Of a stretch of 64,000 nt of DNA, positions 6,957-15,723 are shown one piece after another (within the stretch, counting starts at the first letter, position 1; every line of letters begins with the position of its first letter). Source of the stretch: Spectribacter hydrogenoxidans. Its GTDB lineage: Bacteria; Pseudomonadota; Gammaproteobacteria; Nevskiales; Salinisphaeraceae. Under the pieces are notes generated by a model. It saw only the letters and a list, made by a program, of their open reading frames with translations. It had not been told where the DNA came from and did no database searches. The DNA lies in NCBI RefSeq assembly GCF_031846275.1, contig NZ_JAVRIB010000005.1:1-64000 (forward strand), read 5' to 3'. The position numbers and the translations under genes are program-made.

Positions 6957-8315
6957 TCAGGCCCCGATCAGCGACTGCCCGCAGACCCGGACCACATTGC
7001 CGGACACGCCGCCGGCGCCGGGCGTGGCCAGGAAGGTCAGCAGTTCGGCCACGTCCTGCGGCTGGCCGCCCTGGGACATGGAGTTCATGCGCCGGCCGCC
7101 CTCGCGGATCATGAACGGCATCTCGGCGGTCATGCGGGTTTCGATGAAGCCGGGGGCCACCGCGTTGACGGTGATGCCGCGGTCGCCGAACTTCTGGCCC
7201 TGGCTCTGCACGTAGCCGATCAGCCCGGCCTTGGTGGCGCCGTAGTTGGTCTGGCCGGCGTTACCGGCGATGCCGCCGATCGACGACAGGCACAGGATGC
7301 GGCCGTGGTCGTTGACGATCTTGTCGCCCAGCAGCACTTCGTCGATGGCCAGGATCGAACGCAGGTTGATCGCCAGCACCATGTCCCACAGGTGCTCGGC
7401 CATGTTGGCCAGCATCTTGTCGCGGGTGACGCCGGCGTTGTGCACCACGATGTCCACGCCGCCGAAGTTGTCCTTGAGGAAATCGGCAATCGCCCGGGGG
7501 GCGTCGGCGTCGGTGATGTCCTGGGCGAGCGCCGTACCGCCGACCGCCTTCGCCGTGGTTTCCAGGGTTTCGGCATCGGCCGGGATGTCCAGCACCACGA
7601 CGTGCGCGCCTTCCTGGGACAGCCGTTCGGCGGTCGCGGCGCCGATGCCGCGGGCGCCGCCGGTGACCAGTGCTACCTTGCCATCCAGCGGCCTGGTCAC
7701 CGGGACCGAACGCGGCATCTTGCCGCCCCTGGTCACGCGCACCGGCTGGCCGTCCACGTAGGTGGAATGGTCGGACAGGAAGAAGCGCAGCACGCCGGCC
7801 ACGCGGTCCTCGGCGCCCTTTTCCACGTAGACGAGATTGGCGGTGGCGCCCTTGCGGCCGATTTCCTTGGCCAGCGAGCGCACGAAGCCTTCCACCGCGC
7901 GGGCAGCCACCGCGGCCGGCACGCTATCGGCGGTTTCGGGCACGTCGGCCAGCAGCACCACACGGGCATTGCCGGTGAAGTTACGCATGATCGGATGGAA
8001 GAAATCGTAGAGCGCCCGCAGCTGGGCCGGATCCGTCATGCCGGTGGCGTCGAACACCACCGCGTTGAAGCGGCTGTCGCCGGTCACGTCGGCCGCCGAC
8101 TGCGCCTCGGCGCCCATCGCCTTGAGCGTGGTCTGCACCTTCTTGCTGGCAGTGGCGCCGTCACCCGCGCCGAACAGCACGGTCTTGCCGGCGAGTGGTG
8201 TGTCGACATAAGGGCCGCCGGCCCGGGCCAGGGTCTGGGGGGTGGGCAGCCCGATGGTCTTGATGACGCTGCGCAGGGCCGGCTGCTGGGCCATGCGGAC
8301 GAGGTAATCGCTCAT
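6957..8315 (-). CDS. fabG: High-molecular-weight 3-oxoacyl-ACP/acyl-CoA reductase (FabG4-like)
   Basis: A 452-residue short-chain dehydrogenase with an extra N-terminal Rossmann-like domain (about 1-200), the architecture of mycobacterial FabG4. The C-terminal domain carries TGGARGIG (218-225), HNAG (292-295), the active-site Ser344/345 region and Tyr358-x3-Lys362. It should reduce 3-oxoacyl thioesters or run in the reverse direction with NAD(H). It lies 108 bases after the thiolase on the same strand, so it probably acts with it in fatty acid turnover rather than in housekeeping synthesis. GGAG precedes the ATG. Confidence 0.88.
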   Translation of the reverse strand: MSDYLVRMAQQPALRSVIKTIGLPTPQTLARAGGPYVDTPLAGKTVLFGAGDGATASKKVQTTLKAMGAEAQSAADVTGDSRFNAVVFDATGMTDPAQLRALYDFFHPIMRNFTGNARVVLLADVPETADSVPAAVAARAVEGFVRSLAKEIGRKGATANLVYVEKGAEDRVAGVLRFFLSDHSTYVDGQPVRVTRGGKMPRSVPVTRPLDGKVALVTGGARGIGAATAERLSQEGAHVVVLDIPADAETLETTAKAVGGTALAQDITDADAPRAIADFLKDNFGGVDIVVHNAGVTRDKMLANMAEHLWDMVLAINLRSILAIDEVLLGDKIVNDHGRILCLSSIGGIAGNAGQTNYGATKAGLIGYVQSQGQKFGDRGITVNAVAPGFIETRMTAEMPFMIREGGRRMNSMSQGGQPQDVAELLTFLATPGAGGVSGNVVRVCGQSLIGA

Positions 8316-8361
8316 GCTCGATCTCCGTGTCGTTGGTTCGGCGACGCCGCGCGCCGCCGCC

Positions 8362-8379
8362 GGTCGGATGAATCCGACC
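8362..8379. repeat. Short palindrome in the thiolase-fabG gap
   Basis: GGTCGGAT-ga-ATCCGACC, followed by CTAC, resembles the REP-like family seen at 2807 in its GTAGGG-plus-palindrome layout. It may be a 3' or intercistronic mRNA stabiliser. Confidence 0.5.
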
Positions 8380-8423
8380 CTACAATCAGAGCCGGCTCGG
8401 GGTCATGCCGAGTCGGCGCGCAT

Positions 8424-9707
8424 TCAGGCTTCGAGGATCGCGGTCACGCCCTGGCCGCCGGCGGCGCAGATGGAAATCAGCCCACGGCCGCCGCCGTTCT
8501 CGGCCAGCGTCTTGGCCAGCGTCGGCACGATACGGCCGCCGGTGGCGGCGAACGGATGCCCCGTCGCCAGACTGGACCCCTTGACGTTCAGCTTGCTGCG
8601 GTCGATGGACCCGAGCGCAGCCTTGCGGCCCAGCCGCTTCTTGCAGAAGTCTTCGGATTCCCAGGCCTTCAGGGTATAGAGCACCTGAGCGGCGAAGGCT
8701 TCGTGGATTTCGTAGAAGTCGAAATCCTGCAGCGACAGGCCGGCGCGGTCGAGCATGCGCGGCACCGCGTAGGCCGGGGCCATCAGCAGGCCCTCGCGTT
8801 CCTCGCGGAAGTCCACCGCCGCAGTCTGGGCGTGGACGATGCGGGCCAGCACCGGCAGGCCGTGGGCTTTGGCCCAGTCCTCGCTGGCCAGCAGAACGGT
8901 GGAGGCGCCGTCGGTCAGGTTGGTGCTGTTGGCGGCGGTCAGGGTGCCGTTTTCCTTGTCGAAGGCCGGGCCCAGCTTGGCCAGCTTCTCCAGGGTGGAG
9001 TCGGGCCGCATGGTGTTGTCCCGTTCCAGCCCGGCATGGGGCGTGATCAGGTCGTCGAAGAAGCCGGCCTCGTACGCGGCGGCCAGCTTCTGGTGGCTTT
9101 CCCAGGTGAGCTGGTCCTGATCCTCGCGTGCGATCTTCCAGCGCTTGGCGGTTAGTTCGCAGTGCTCGCCCATCGACAGCCCGGTGCGCGGCTCGCCGTT
9201 GGCGGGAAGCTCCGGCACCAGGTTCTTCGGGTTGGCCAGCTTCATCAGGGCCTTCAGGCGCTGGCCGTTAGTCTTCGCCTGGTTGATTTCCATCATCGCC
9301 CGCTGCATGCCGCGGCCCACCGCGATGGGGGCATCGGAGGTGGTGTCCACCCCGCCGGCCACGCCGACGTCGATCTGGCCCAGCGCAATCTTGTTGGCGA
9401 CCAGGATGGCCGCCTCCAGCCCGGTGCCGCAGGCCTGCTGCACGTCATAGGCCGGGGTGTCGGGGGACAGGCCGGAATCCAGCACGGATTCGCGGGTGAG
9501 GTTGAAGTCGCGCGAGTGCTTGAGCACCGCCCCGGCCGCCACCTCGCCCAGGGTTTCCCCGGCCAGGCCGCAACGATCCACCAGCCCGGCCAGGGCCGCG
9601 GTGAGCATCATCTGGTTGGACTGATCCCCGTAGGCGGTGCCCGAGCGGGCGAAGGGGATGCGGTTGGCGCCGACAACGGCGACGGAACGGACATCGGTAC
9701 TGTTCAT
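8424..9707 (-). CDS. fadI: FadI-type acetyl-CoA C-acyltransferase (thiolase)
   Basis: A 427-residue thiolase that cleaves 3-oxoacyl-CoA with CoA, or condenses in reverse. The nucleophilic Cys93 lies in DVQQACGTGLEAA, YEIHEAFAAQ holds the HEAF block, GHPFAATGGR the active-site His, and ICAAGGQG (Cys about 414) the proton-relay Cys. HEAF rather than NEAF is typical of FadI-like enzymes. The ATG at 9705-9707 is preceded by AGGAG. It is first gene of a two-gene unit with the HMW FabG, and its promoter carries a 16-bp palindrome shared with fadE. Confidence 0.88.
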   Translation of the reverse strand: MNSTDVRSVAVVGANRIPFARSGTAYGDQSNQMMLTAALAGLVDRCGLAGETLGEVAAGAVLKHSRDFNLTRESVLDSGLSPDTPAYDVQQACGTGLEAAILVANKIALGQIDVGVAGGVDTTSDAPIAVGRGMQRAMMEINQAKTNGQRLKALMKLANPKNLVPELPANGEPRTGLSMGEHCELTAKRWKIAREDQDQLTWESHQKLAAAYEAGFFDDLITPHAGLERDNTMRPDSTLEKLAKLGPAFDKENGTLTAANSTNLTDGASTVLLASEDWAKAHGLPVLARIVHAQTAAVDFREEREGLLMAPAYAVPRMLDRAGLSLQDFDFYEIHEAFAAQVLYTLKAWESEDFCKKRLGRKAALGSIDRSKLNVKGSSLATGHPFAATGGRIVPTLAKTLAENGGGRGLISICAAGGQGVTAILEA

Positions 9708-9743
9708 GGCATGCGCTCCTGCGGTGGCCCGCTGGCGTAACAA

Positions 9744-9759
9744 GAAAAGACTTCTTTCC
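9744..9759. promoter_or_regulatory. Candidate operator shared with fadE (GAAAAGACTTCTTTCC)
   Basis: This near-palindrome lies directly downstream of the predicted -10 of the thiolase promoter, so it would cover the start of transcription. It matches the element at 59275-59290 in 15 of 16 positions when one is reverse-complemented. A repressor such as the TetR protein at 59407 is the natural candidate. Confidence 0.6.
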
Positions 9760-9788
9760 AGATTAGTTCATCGTGCGTTGCAGTGCAA
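9760..9788 (-). promoter_or_regulatory. Predicted sigma-70 promoter of the thiolase-fabG unit
   Basis: On the minus strand TTGCAC (9783-9788) and TAATCT (9760-9765) are separated by 17 bases. The -35 overlaps a 13-base palindrome, GTTGCAGTGCAAC (9777-9789), which may be a second regulator site. Confidence 0.55.
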
Positions 9789-9829
9789 CAAACGCGACGC
9801 TCGCGTTCAAGCATGACCGCAAACGCATG

Positions 9830-12121
9830 TCAGAAGTTATACGACACGCTCAGATTGACATGATCCCGGTCGGCCAGGTTGTTGAACTTCCCGTCCCAGA
9901 ATGCCTGGTAGATCATCTGCCCGCTGATGCGCGAGGTGAAATCCACTTCCGCGCCCGCCAGGATACGCTTGCGGCCCTCGATGTAGTTCTGGATCGGCGC
10001 CGGGGTGATGCCGTGGATGTCGTGCAGGAAGGCCACGATCGGCCGCACGGTCAGACCGCCGATCAGGTCGTTGTACTGCAGCCGGGCGAGAATGCGATAA
10101 CCGGCCGAGACATCGGTGGGAAAGCTGCCGGTCTGCTGGGTGGGGTTGAACGAGCGCGGATCGGGCTGTCCACCCGGCTGGCCGGTGCCGTCGGCGCCCG
10201 GCGAGGGATGGGTGCCGTTGGCGAAATCCAGCGCCGCCAGCGCCAGATCGTCGGGCGACGGCATGTTCATCACATGGGTCACGCCCAGTTCCAGCACCAG
10301 AATGATCTGGTTGGCGCCCAGCGGGTTGTTGGGGCCGAACACTCGCAAGCCGGTGATGTCGGCGGTCTGCACCCGCAGCCGCTCGTAGCCGCGGATCAGC
10401 TCGTTGGGCTCGACCGGATCGTTGCGGTACACCGACAGCAGGTCGGGCACCGCGTTGCGGGCGCTGGGCAGCACGCCCACGCCGATGTTGACGTCCTCCT
10501 CGGCAAACGCCGGCTGCAGGCCGGCGAACACCACGTCGGACGCCTGAATCGCCAGCGGCTGGTTCGGCCGGAAGGCGTATTCGCCGGCCATCGCCCACTT
10601 GCCGAAATTGGTGTTGAAGGACAGCCCCACCATGTGAATGTCCTCCGGGTAGTCCAGAAACGGGCGGATGGTGTCGATGGGCGCGGCTTCGTCGGGGCCG
10701 TTGGGCGACAGCGGGCCGAAGGTGGCTTGAAGCGCGTCGGCCAGCCGCCCCTGGCCGTTGAAGCCGCCGCAGGCGATGGCCACCGCGATGGCGTCGGCGC
10801 TGACGTCCTGGAAGGTGATGCCGCTGACCAGGTCCTGCGGCACGTTTTCGATCACCGCCTGTTCCAGCTGGGCGGTCAGCGTATCCAGACCCGGGATGTC
10901 ACCGCTGCCCGGCGCGGGAATCTCGCCCGCCCGCCGGGCGCAGGACGCGTCAGCCGCGATGATGCTGGCGACCGGCAGCCGCGCGTGATAGTTCAGCGCG
11001 TAGAAGCTCAGCTCGGTGCCGCCGTTGAAGTCCGGCAGATACCAGTTCAGCCGGGCGCCGTACTGGCCCCCGCTTTCCGGCCGCCCGGCCCCCTGCAGCA
11101 GACGGCCGGTGCCGGTGGTGGCCGTGGCCTGCCGGGCCAGGAAGTTGGTGAAGCCGCCGGTCTGGTCCGGGTCTTCGGACAACTGACCCAGCGAGATGTT
11201 GATGCTGTCGCCCCCGCCGGCCGCCTCCAGGATGTTGAACAGGCTGCCGTCGGCGGCCGGCGTGGAACGCTCCCAGTCGTACTGGTAGACCAGCTGCAGG
11301 CCGACGTTCTGACTCATCTGCACGTCCAGCACCGCCAGCCCGGTGGGTTCGAACACCGACGCGATCTCGGTGCCGGGGAAGAACAGCCGGTTCTGGTTCA
11401 CCGGGTTGAGCTGGTCGAGACTGCCCAGGAAGTTGAATAGCGACTCGCCCCAGTGCACCCGCTGCTCCCCCACCGACAGCTGCACACGGCGGCCGAAGGC
11501 GTCGAACGGCACGCTGACGAAGGCCTCGAGTACATCGATGTCGTGGCCGATCTGCTCGACCGACTTGCGGGGCAGCCGCGTGCGCCGGGGCTGAAACGCG
11601 GTGGGCGCGTCGTCGGCCAGCGCGGCCTCCACACCCTCGTAGCTCACCGGCGGCACGTCCTCGAAGTTGTCGGGGTGGAATTCGTCCAGATGACTGGCCA
11701 CCCCGTCGTAGAAAGCCAGCGACGAGAACTGGAACACCGCGTCGCCCCAGAAGGCCGTGAGGTCGGTGGCCAGACGCAACTGGGCGGCGGTCATGTCGCC
11801 CTGGTCGAAATTGAGGTTGCCGTTGTCGCCGTTGGCGCCGAAGAAGCTTCCGGGCGCGTCGACCAGACGCTGGTTGGGGCCGGGGTCGCCGTTGGCGCCG
11901 CCCAGATCCAGACAGTCGTCCGGACACAGCCCCGGGTTGTTGTTGAGCTTGCTGACCAGCGCGGCGTCACGCTTTTCCGTGCGCCAGGTGGCGCCGACGG
12001 TGGCCCGGTTGTTGAGGGAGATTTCCAGATCCCCCCAGTCGAACTGATACCCGGCCGCACTGCTCATTGTCAGCAGACAGCCGGCACCGATCAGAACGGT
12101 TCCTGCCCTGGTTCCCGACAT
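9830..12121 (-). CDS. DUF1302 outer-membrane barrel-like protein, copy 1
   Basis: A 763-residue exported protein with a signal peptide (about 1-23, ending SSAAG) and a C-terminal SVSYNF, the terminal-Phe pattern of outer-membrane beta-barrels recognised by the BAM machinery. DUF1302 proteins commonly pair with DUF1329 and are thought to handle hydrophobic substrates at the outer membrane. A CPDDC motif follows the first conserved strand block (WRTEKRDAALVSKLN) and is also present in copy 2. The ATG at 12119-12121 is chosen for the purine-rich ribosome site and the signal peptide. The adjacent thiolase unit has its own promoter. Confidence 0.85.
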   Translation of the reverse strand: MSGTRAGTVLIGAGCLLTMSSAAGYQFDWGDLEISLNNRATVGATWRTEKRDAALVSKLNNNPGLCPDDCLDLGGANGDPGPNQRLVDAPGSFFGANGDNGNLNFDQGDMTAAQLRLATDLTAFWGDAVFQFSSLAFYDGVASHLDEFHPDNFEDVPPVSYEGVEAALADDAPTAFQPRRTRLPRKSVEQIGHDIDVLEAFVSVPFDAFGRRVQLSVGEQRVHWGESLFNFLGSLDQLNPVNQNRLFFPGTEIASVFEPTGLAVLDVQMSQNVGLQLVYQYDWERSTPAADGSLFNILEAAGGGDSINISLGQLSEDPDQTGGFTNFLARQATATTGTGRLLQGAGRPESGGQYGARLNWYLPDFNGGTELSFYALNYHARLPVASIIAADASCARRAGEIPAPGSGDIPGLDTLTAQLEQAVIENVPQDLVSGITFQDVSADAIAVAIACGGFNGQGRLADALQATFGPLSPNGPDEAAPIDTIRPFLDYPEDIHMVGLSFNTNFGKWAMAGEYAFRPNQPLAIQASDVVFAGLQPAFAEEDVNIGVGVLPSARNAVPDLLSVYRNDPVEPNELIRGYERLRVQTADITGLRVFGPNNPLGANQIILVLELGVTHVMNMPSPDDLALAALDFANGTHPSPGADGTGQPGGQPDPRSFNPTQQTGSFPTDVSAGYRILARLQYNDLIGGLTVRPIVAFLHDIHGITPAPIQNYIEGRKRILAGAEVDFTSRISGQMIYQAFWDGKFNNLADRDHVNLSVSYNF

Positions 12122-12350
12122 CGCACTCCCCCTCGCACCACATCGTTCATTGTCGGCGCATCCGGACGGACTCGACACGGCCCGTTACCCGTCACGCTGT
12201 TTATGAATACCGAGATTACGCACAAGCGTTGGCTCATGCCAACCCGATCGGGATTGCCGCGTCGGGAAATCGCCATTCGGGCTCTAACTATTGACGCGTG
12301 AAGGGCGTGAGGCCGGCGCCGAGGCGATAAACATTCCTGATTACCACCAA

Positions 12351-12380
12351 TTGACATTGGCGAGACGCGCTGCCTACGCT
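12351..12380 (+). promoter_or_regulatory. Predicted promoter of the fatty acid hydroxylase
   Basis: TTGACA (12351-12356) and TACGCT (12375-12380) are spaced by 18 bases, about 30 bases before the start codon. The sequence just after the -35 (TTGACATTGGCG) resembles motifs in other intergenic regions of this window. Confidence 0.45.
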
Positions 12381-12412
12381 CCGACAACCACATCGGGGTA
12401 GAGCGACACGCC

Positions 12413-13123
12413 ATGAGCGCGAAAGATTCCACCATTACCGGCAACCAGTTCGCCGCGGCCGACAGCCCCACCACGCTACGCGCGGCGGTCGGCGTGTTCA
12501 TGAGCTATCGCAGCCCGCAGATTCTGGCCGCGCTGGCGGGCGCCTCGCTCGTGCTGCGCGTCTTCCTCGGTCCGTTAAGCGCCCTGGACCTACTGGTGGC
12601 CGCCACCCCGATCCTGATCTGGCCGTTCCTGGAGTGGTTCCTGCACCGGTATCTGCTGCATCTGAGGCCGGTCGAGGTGTTCGGCTGGACGCTGGATTTC
12701 GATTTCGCCCGCAAGCACCGCATCCACCACCAGCAACCCTGGCGGCCCGAGCACATCTTCCTGCCGGTGTACGTGCACGCCACGCTGGCACCGGTGCTCA
12801 CGCTGGGGGCATTCTGGCTGCTGCCGCAGCCGGGGCTGGCCGCCACCTGGATGGCGGCGCTGGCGGGCATGACGCTGCTATACGAGTGGACCCACTTCAT
12901 CGTGCACAGCCGCATCAAGCCGAGGTCCGCCTTCGCCCAGAAGCTGTTCCAGAATCACCGGCTGCACCATTTCCGCAACGAGCACTACTGGTACAGCTTC
13001 ACCGTGCCGCAGGTGGACGCCATGTTCGGCACCGCGCCGGATGCCACCGACGTGCCCCGCACGCCGACGTGTCGAACGCTGGAATACGGCGAGGCAGAGG
13101 CGGGGACGGATCGAGCCGCGTAA
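12413..13123 (+). CDS. Fatty acid hydroxylase / sterol desaturase superfamily membrane protein
   Basis: A 236-residue integral membrane di-iron enzyme. The conserved His boxes are HRYLLH (78-83), HRIHH (102-106), HFIVH and NHRLHHFRNEH, which bind two iron atoms. Hydrophobic segments at about 35-60 and 125-150 place it in the inner membrane. The family hydroxylates or desaturates acyl chains, sterols or carotenoids with O2. It is divergent from the DUF1302 gene, and a lipid substrate is likely from context. No SD stronger than GAGCGACACGCC is seen. Confidence 0.82.
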   Translation: MSAKDSTITGNQFAAADSPTTLRAAVGVFMSYRSPQILAALAGASLVLRVFLGPLSALDLLVAATPILIWPFLEWFLHRYLLHLRPVEVFGWTLDFDFARKHRIHHQQPWRPEHIFLPVYVHATLAPVLTLGAFWLLPQPGLAATWMAALAGMTLLYEWTHFIVHSRIKPRSAFAQKLFQNHRLHHFRNEHYWYSFTVPQVDAMFGTAPDATDVPRTPTCRTLEYGEAEAGTDRAA

Positions 13124-13160
13124 TCCGGAACGCGCGGGCAGCACGCCTGCAAGAAGAAAC

Positions 13161-13408
13161 CGCAGATTTCACAGATTCACGCAGATTGAACGGGTGGCTC
13201 GGGACGACGCTCGCGCCCGGGCCAACGGGTCAACCGATTGCGACGTGACCAGTAGCCACGATGGCGTATGGCCAAACCGAACCATGGCCTCGCACTCTGA
13301 CGCAGTAATCCACACAAATCCTTAATCTGCGTCATCTGCGAAATCTGCGGATAACCTCTTTCTTCCCGATTCCTGAATCTGCGTCAATCTGCGAAATCTG
13401 CGGATAAC
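13161..13408. repeat. CGCAGATT-type repeats in a roughly 300-base gene-free stretch
   Basis: The interval 13124-13428 holds no gene. It contains an inverted copy of the motif (CCGCAGATTTCACAGATT onward, 13161-13188) and two direct copies that share ATCTGCGAAATCTGCGGAT (13324-13355 and 13375-13408), each followed by a similar TTCTTCCCGAT tail. The same family recurs at 49334 and 49465. Confidence 0.7.
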
Positions 13409-13428
13409 TTCTTCTTCCCGATGCCGCC

Positions 13429-15579
13429 TCAGAAGTTATATTCGAGCGCCAGCGAGATGTTGTCGCGGTCGCGCAGCGAGATGCGCCGGTCGCCGGTGCC
13501 CCAGTAGGTTTCCAGCATCACCTGGCCCTGGATGCTCTGGCTGAACTGGATTTCCGTGCCCAGGATCAGCCGCTTGCGGCCCTCCACGAAGTTCTGTGCC
13601 GGGAAGGGGGCCACGCCATCGATATCGTGGAAGAAGAACAGCAGCGGATTCACGTTCCAGCCGAACAGCAGGTCGTTGTAGGTCGCCTGCACCAGGGTGC
13701 GCCAGCCGTAGGAGGTCTGATCGGCGAAGCAATCGCCGGCCTGGGTCGGATTCAGGCGGCGGGCGTCCGGGCCGGCCGCGCCGGTGCCGTCGGCGCCGGG
13801 ACTGGCGTGGGTGCAGTTGGGGCCGCCGCCGTCCAGCTGCAGGTCGCTGCGGTCGGGATGATCGATGACGTGGGTGATGCCGCCCTCCAGCAGCCAGATG
13901 ATCTGGTCGGCGCCGATCGGGTTGCTGCTGCCGAACACGCGGATGCCGGTCAGGTCGAGCTGCTGCACCTGGAAGCGCTCGTAGCCGCGCACGATCTCGT
14001 TGGCCTCGACCGGATTGTTGCGGTAGCGGGTGCTGATGAAATCCGGCACCGCGTTGCGGGCGCTGGGAATGGTGGCGATGGCCAGGTTGATGTCCTGGTC
14101 GGGCAACGCGGGCTGCAGGCCGGCGAATACCACGTCCGGAATCGACACCTGCAGCGGCATGTTGGGCCGGAAGGCGTACTCGCCGGCCAGCGACCAGGAT
14201 CCGAACTGGGTGGTGAAACTGGCGCCGAACAGGTGAATGTCTTCCGGGTAATCCAGGAACACGCCCAGGGTGTCCAGCGGCAGCGGTTCGCGGCCCAGGC
14301 CGGTGCCCTCGGTCAGCGAGCCGTTGAAGCCCTGGCAGGCCACCAGGGCCGTCACGCCATCCGCCGACAACTGCTGCCCCAGGGTGTTTTCCAGGGTCGA
14401 CACGATCGGCTGCAACACGCCCGGCAGATCGCCGCCGTCGGGCAGATCCACCCGGTCGCGCAGGCAGGACCGGTCGGTGGCCTGCACGCTGCCGTAGGGC
14501 AGACGGCTGTGATAGTTCAGCGCGTAGAGGCCGAAATCGGTACCACCGTTGACGTCCTCGGCGTAGTAGTTCAGGCGCAGGCCGCCCTGCCCGCTGTCGC
14601 TGGGCTCGCCGCGGGTGGAATCCACCGGCACACTGTTCGAGGTGCTGGTAATCAGCTGGGCGGTGCCGGTCTTAAAGGTACCGATCTGGTTCGGATCCTC
14701 CGAGAACTGGCCCAGGCCGACCACGGCATAGTCACCGCCGCCGGCGAAATCGTTGGTGGCGAAGAAACTGCCCTCCGCGGTGGGCTGCACCCGTTCCCAG
14801 TGATACTGGTAGACCAGTTCGGCCGACAGGTTGGGGGTGAAGTTGGTGGTCAGCACCGCCAGGCCGGTGGGCTCGAACACGCTGGCGATCTGCGCGCCCG
14901 GGAACCGCAGGCGATTCTCGTTGGGCGGGTTGAGCTGATCCAGACTGCCCAGCGCCACGAAGGTGGACTCGCCCCAGCGGATGCGCTGTTCGCCCACGGA
15001 AATGTTGAAGTCCATGCCGAAGGCCTGGAACGGCACTGACACGAACGCCTCGAGCAGGTCGATGTCCGCCCCGACCCGCTCCTTGATCGGCCCGGCCCGT
15101 TCGCTGAAGCGCGGCTGGAAGGCGGTGTCGGGATTGAAGTCGTCGAAGCTCTCGTTGACCTCGTCGTAGAAGCCGATGCCGCTTACCTTGAACGCGACGT
15201 CGCCCCAGAAGCCCTTGAGTTCGGACTCGATGCGCGACTGTCCGGAGATGAAGTCGCCGCGATCGTAGTTGAGGTTGCCGTTGTCGTAGTTGGACCCGAC
15301 GAACGACCCGGGCGCATCCACCAGCCGCTGGTTGGGGGCGGTATCGCCGGAGAACGACAGACAATCATCCGGGCACAGGTCGGGATTGACGTTGAGCTTG
15401 CCCACCAGGGACTCGTCGCGCTCTTCCAGCCGCCAGCCGGCGCCGAGAATCAGCCGGTTTTCCCAGGAGGCCTGGATATCCCCGACCTCGAATCGCACCG
15501 CCTGTGCCGGCGTCATCCAGGCCAGTCCAGCCGCCATGCCCACGATGGCCGCAAGCGACCGTCCACCCAATGACATCAT
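13429..15579 (-). CDS. DUF1302 outer-membrane barrel-like protein, copy 2
   Basis: A 716-residue exported protein with a signal peptide (about 1-27, ending TPAQA) and a C-terminal ALEYNF barrel signature. It is clearly paralogous to the copy at 9830: shared blocks include VFEPTGLAVL, DYPEDIH, GEYAFRPN and the CPDDC motif after WRLEERDESLVGKLN. The frame stays open far upstream across the antisense of the DUF1329 gene, but the ATG at 15577-15579 follows GGAGGCGGGGAG and starts the signal peptide. It is divergent from the second DUF1329 gene, forming the usual pair. Confidence 0.88.
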   Translation of the reverse strand: MMSLGGRSLAAIVGMAAGLAWMTPAQAVRFEVGDIQASWENRLILGAGWRLEERDESLVGKLNVNPDLCPDDCLSFSGDTAPNQRLVDAPGSFVGSNYDNGNLNYDRGDFISGQSRIESELKGFWGDVAFKVSGIGFYDEVNESFDDFNPDTAFQPRFSERAGPIKERVGADIDLLEAFVSVPFQAFGMDFNISVGEQRIRWGESTFVALGSLDQLNPPNENRLRFPGAQIASVFEPTGLAVLTTNFTPNLSAELVYQYHWERVQPTAEGSFFATNDFAGGGDYAVVGLGQFSEDPNQIGTFKTGTAQLITSTSNSVPVDSTRGEPSDSGQGGLRLNYYAEDVNGGTDFGLYALNYHSRLPYGSVQATDRSCLRDRVDLPDGGDLPGVLQPIVSTLENTLGQQLSADGVTALVACQGFNGSLTEGTGLGREPLPLDTLGVFLDYPEDIHLFGASFTTQFGSWSLAGEYAFRPNMPLQVSIPDVVFAGLQPALPDQDINLAIATIPSARNAVPDFISTRYRNNPVEANEIVRGYERFQVQQLDLTGIRVFGSSNPIGADQIIWLLEGGITHVIDHPDRSDLQLDGGGPNCTHASPGADGTGAAGPDARRLNPTQAGDCFADQTSYGWRTLVQATYNDLLFGWNVNPLLFFFHDIDGVAPFPAQNFVEGRKRLILGTEIQFSQSIQGQVMLETYWGTGDRRISLRDRDNISLALEYNF

Positions 15580-15645
15580 CTCCCCGCCTCCCGACAGACC
15601 GGCCCACTGGCCAGTGATTATTGCTTTAGGAAAGAACCCTTGCCA

Positions 15646-15674
15646 AATGTAGCTGACATTGCGTAATGTGACAA
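15646..15674 (-). promoter_or_regulatory. Predicted promoter of DUF1302 copy 2 with internal palindrome
   Basis: On the minus strand TTGTCA (15669-15674) and TACATT (15646-15651) are 17 bases apart. Between them lies ACATT-gcgt-AATGT (about 15656-15669), a palindrome in the spacer where a regulator of this divergent region could bind. Confidence 0.5.
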
Positions 15675-15723
15675 ACCCGCGTTGACTCGATCCAGCGCAA
15701 ACCCACGGGACGGAGACAAACCG

